From NCBI GenBank assembly GCA_934201705.1, contig CAKPXF010000019.1:1-47048 (forward strand): a DNA stretch of 47,048 nt. Reading direction: 5' to 3'. Under the pieces are notes generated by a model that had not been told where the DNA came from, searched no databases, and saw only the letters and a list, made by a program, of their open reading frames with translations. The translations under genes and the position numbers were made by a program. How positions within the stretch are numbered: the first letter of the stretch is position 1; every line of letters begins with the position of its first letter. This document shows, piece by piece, positions 45,320 through 47,048 of the stretch. The DNA comes from an uncultured Bacilli bacterium. GTDB taxonomy: Bacteria > Bacillota_I > Bacilli_A > RFN20 > CAG-631.

Positions 45320-45375
45320 TATTATCGGTACGTTACTTATGTATCAATTAAAAATAAACAGGAGGAAAACAAAAT

Positions 45376-46953
45376 ATGTTGTCAGTAACATTTGCGTTAG
45401 TATCTGACCCTATGTTTTGGTTATTTCTCGTTGTTGCAATTATAATCGCAGCTGGACTTGGATGTTTAGCAGTTTATAAGTTTATTCCAAATAATGCAAA
45501 AAAACAAGCAGAAACAATTTTAAAGGAAGCAGAGGTAAAGGGTAATCAAATTATTAAATCTGCTCAAATTGAAGGACGTTCTGCCGCACTTGAATTAAAG
45601 GTTGCTGCCGAAAAGGAAGCAAAGGAAAGAAAAGATGAAGTGCTTAATCTAGAAAAAAGCATTCTTTCACGCGAGCAACAAATTGATGTTCGAGAAGCAT
45701 TAATTGTTCAAAAAGAAGAACAAGTTAAACAAGCAAATCAACAACTAGATAACAAAAATAAAGAGTTAGATAAAAAACAAACAGAATTACAAGCAAAAAT
45801 AGATTCAATTATTGTTGAATTACAAAAAGTGGCTCAAATGTCAATTGAGGATGCAAAAAAGGAACTATTTAAAAGAGTTGAAGAAAAAATGGATCATGAA
45901 ATTGCAGCTTATATGAAGGAAAGGGAAGAAGAAGCAGAAGAAAAAGCTTCTGAAAATGCCAAAGAAATATTAAGCTTAGCAATTGATAAGTATTCTCAAG
46001 AGGTTGCATCTGAAAGAACTGTTTCAGTTGTAGCTTTACCATCTGATGAAATGAAGGGTAGAATTATCGGAAGAGAAGGTAGAAATATCAAAACAATCGA
46101 GCAATTAACAGGCGTTGATTTAATCATTGATGATACTCCAGAGGTTATTACGGTTTCATGCTTTGATCCGATAAGGCGTGAAATTGCACGTAGATCACTT
46201 GAAACTTTAATTAAAGATGGTAGAATTCAACCAGGAAGAATTGAAGAAATTATTGAAAAATCAAAGCAAGAAGTTAAAGAAATTACTAAAAAAGCTGGCG
46301 AAGAAGCTTTATTTAAGCTAAATCTTCCTAAGATGAATAAGGATTTAGTAGAATTAATTGGTAGATTAAAATTTAGAACAAGCTATGGTCAAAACGCTTT
46401 AGTTCATTCAATGGAAGTTGCTCACCTTTGTGGAATTATGGCATCAGAGCTTGGTATTGATCAACAGCTTGCTAAAAGAGCAGGTTTACTTCACGATTTA
46501 GGTAAAGCATTAGATTTTGAAATGGAAGGATCACATGTTGAACTTGGCGTTCGTTATGCTAAAAAATATAATGAAAGCGATGTAGTTATTAATGCCATTG
46601 AATCTCACCATGGTGATGTTCCAGCAAAATACATTATTTCTAATTTAGTATCTGCTGCTGACACTTTATCTGCTGCTCGTCCTGGAGCTAGAAGTGAGAC
46701 ATTAGATACTTATATTAAGAGAATTGAGCAACTTGAAACTATTTCTAAAGGCTTTGATGGTGTGGCAAGCGCTTATGCTATTCAAGCTGGTAGAGAGGTT
46801 AGAGTTATGGTAGTACCTGAAAAGGTTGATGATGTTATGGCTTATAAGATTGCAAGAGATATTAAAAATAAGGTTGAAACTGAATTAACTTATCCAGGAC
46901 AAATAAAAGTAACTGTTGTTAGAGAAACAAGAGCTAGCGAAATAGCAAAATAA
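45376..46953 (+). CDS. rny: Ribonuclease Y
   Basis: A membrane-anchored endoribonuclease of 525 residues that starts mRNA decay. An N-terminal membrane segment (about 12-35) is followed by a long coiled coil (about 40-210, rich in Lys, Glu and Gln), a KH domain (GRIIGREGRNIKTIE near 222) and an HD domain with HDLGK near residue 371. All domains are in the canonical order and length. ATG is supported by AGGAGG. In B. subtilis rny is close to recA, and here an exporter and the McrB-like pair lie between them. Confidence 0.96.
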   Translation: MLSVTFALVSDPMFWLFLVVAIIIAAGLGCLAVYKFIPNNAKKQAETILKEAEVKGNQIIKSAQIEGRSAALELKVAAEKEAKERKDEVLNLEKSILSREQQIDVREALIVQKEEQVKQANQQLDNKNKELDKKQTELQAKIDSIIVELQKVAQMSIEDAKKELFKRVEEKMDHEIAAYMKEREEEAEEKASENAKEILSLAIDKYSQEVASERTVSVVALPSDEMKGRIIGREGRNIKTIEQLTGVDLIIDDTPEVITVSCFDPIRREIARRSLETLIKDGRIQPGRIEEIIEKSKQEVKEITKKAGEEALFKLNLPKMNKDLVELIGRLKFRTSYGQNALVHSMEVAHLCGIMASELGIDQQLAKRAGLLHDLGKALDFEMEGSHVELGVRYAKKYNESDVVINAIESHHGDVPAKYIISNLVSAADTLSAARPGARSETLDTYIKRIEQLETISKGFDGVASAYAIQAGREVRVMVVPEKVDDVMAYKIARDIKNKVETELTYPGQIKVTVVRETRASEIAK

Positions 46954-46979
46954 TAATTAAAAGGTGCAAAATTTTGAAG

Positions 46980-47048
46980 TGAACTGAATATGTTGGACCA
47001 ACAACATAGGAGGTTCACTTTTAATTATGCGGTACAATAAAAAATTCA
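46980..47048 (+). mobile_element. Left end of an IS3-family-like insertion sequence (cut by window edge)
   Basis: It begins TGAACTGAATATGTTGGAC, a typical IS3-family terminal repeat style with 5' TG. An inner hairpin TATGTTG/CAACATA and pairing of GTGAAC with GTTCAC can sequester the AGGAGG site. An ORF starting MRYNKKF follows. The insertion point is 27 bp after the rny stop. Confidence 0.55.
47027..47048 (+). CDS. Start of IS3-family OrfA-like transposase (partial)
   Basis: Seven codons, MRYNKKF, are visible before the window ends. The pattern of M, aromatic residue, basic residues and Phe is what IS3-family OrfA helix-turn-helix proteins show at their start. AGGAGG lies 13 nt upstream. 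The assignment rests mostly on the IS-like terminus next to it. Confidence 0.45.

Overview
The window comes from a very AT-rich, low-GC Gram-positive-type bacterium. It is most likely an uncultured gut Bacilli lineage near the Erysipelotrichales/RF39/Acholeplasma side, though this placement is inference from gene content and composition. Ribosome binding sites are strong (AGGAGG, GGTGAT). TGA is used as a stop codon (end of the GH43 gene at 29670), so the Mollicutes code 4 does not apply. The core genes pgsA, cinA (C-terminal domain), recA, mgsA and rny are on the right side.

Region 1 (1-17.7 kb) is a surface-protein and glycan region. It holds the 3' end of a repeat-containing surface protein, a leader-peptide/terminator arrangement, a 2375-residue InlB-repeat/GLUG protein, and an AraC regulator divergent from a three-gene operon. 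That operon encodes a Gfo/Idh/MocA oxidoreductase, a LamG-like/Cys-repeat surface protein and a large beta-helix polysaccharide-active protein. Three of the surface proteins end in the same C-terminal signal: a KGCKG motif, a hydrophobic stretch and a lysine tail. It replaces LPXTG and looks like a cysteine-type CTERM sorting signal.

Region 2 (17.8-21.4 kb, minus strand) is a small accessory island. It contains a DUF4143-type AAA ATPase with tandem palindromic operators over its promoter, and an AbiE-type toxin-antitoxin operon whose toxin gene has an in-frame amber codon at codon 28. The operon lies under a 42-bp imperfect palindrome.

Region 3 (21.5-36.4 kb) is a glycan-utilisation locus. 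It has a cytoplasmic GH2 enzyme, an AraC regulator, and a seven-gene operon: lipoprotein sugar-binding protein, two ABC permeases, cytoplasmic GH43, CBM9-like lipoprotein, lipoprotein GH43 paralogue and CBM9-like lipoprotein. No ABC ATPase is encoded, so a shared MsmX-type ATPase elsewhere is implied. The parts suggest capture and cutting outside, import, then further cutting inside by GH43 and GH2.

Region 4 (36.5-47 kb) starts with a second DUF4143 ATPase, again behind tandem repeats overlapping its -35 box. It is followed by pgsA-cinA-recA-mgsA, a MATE exporter behind an intrinsic terminator, a minus-strand two-gene unit (membrane-anchored McrB-like AAA+ ATPase plus a nuclease-less DUF2357/zinc-ribbon partner), rny, and the left end of an IS3-family element cut by the window edge. 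The McrB-like/DUF2357 pair lies between recA and rny and is the best candidate for a little-described conflict system.
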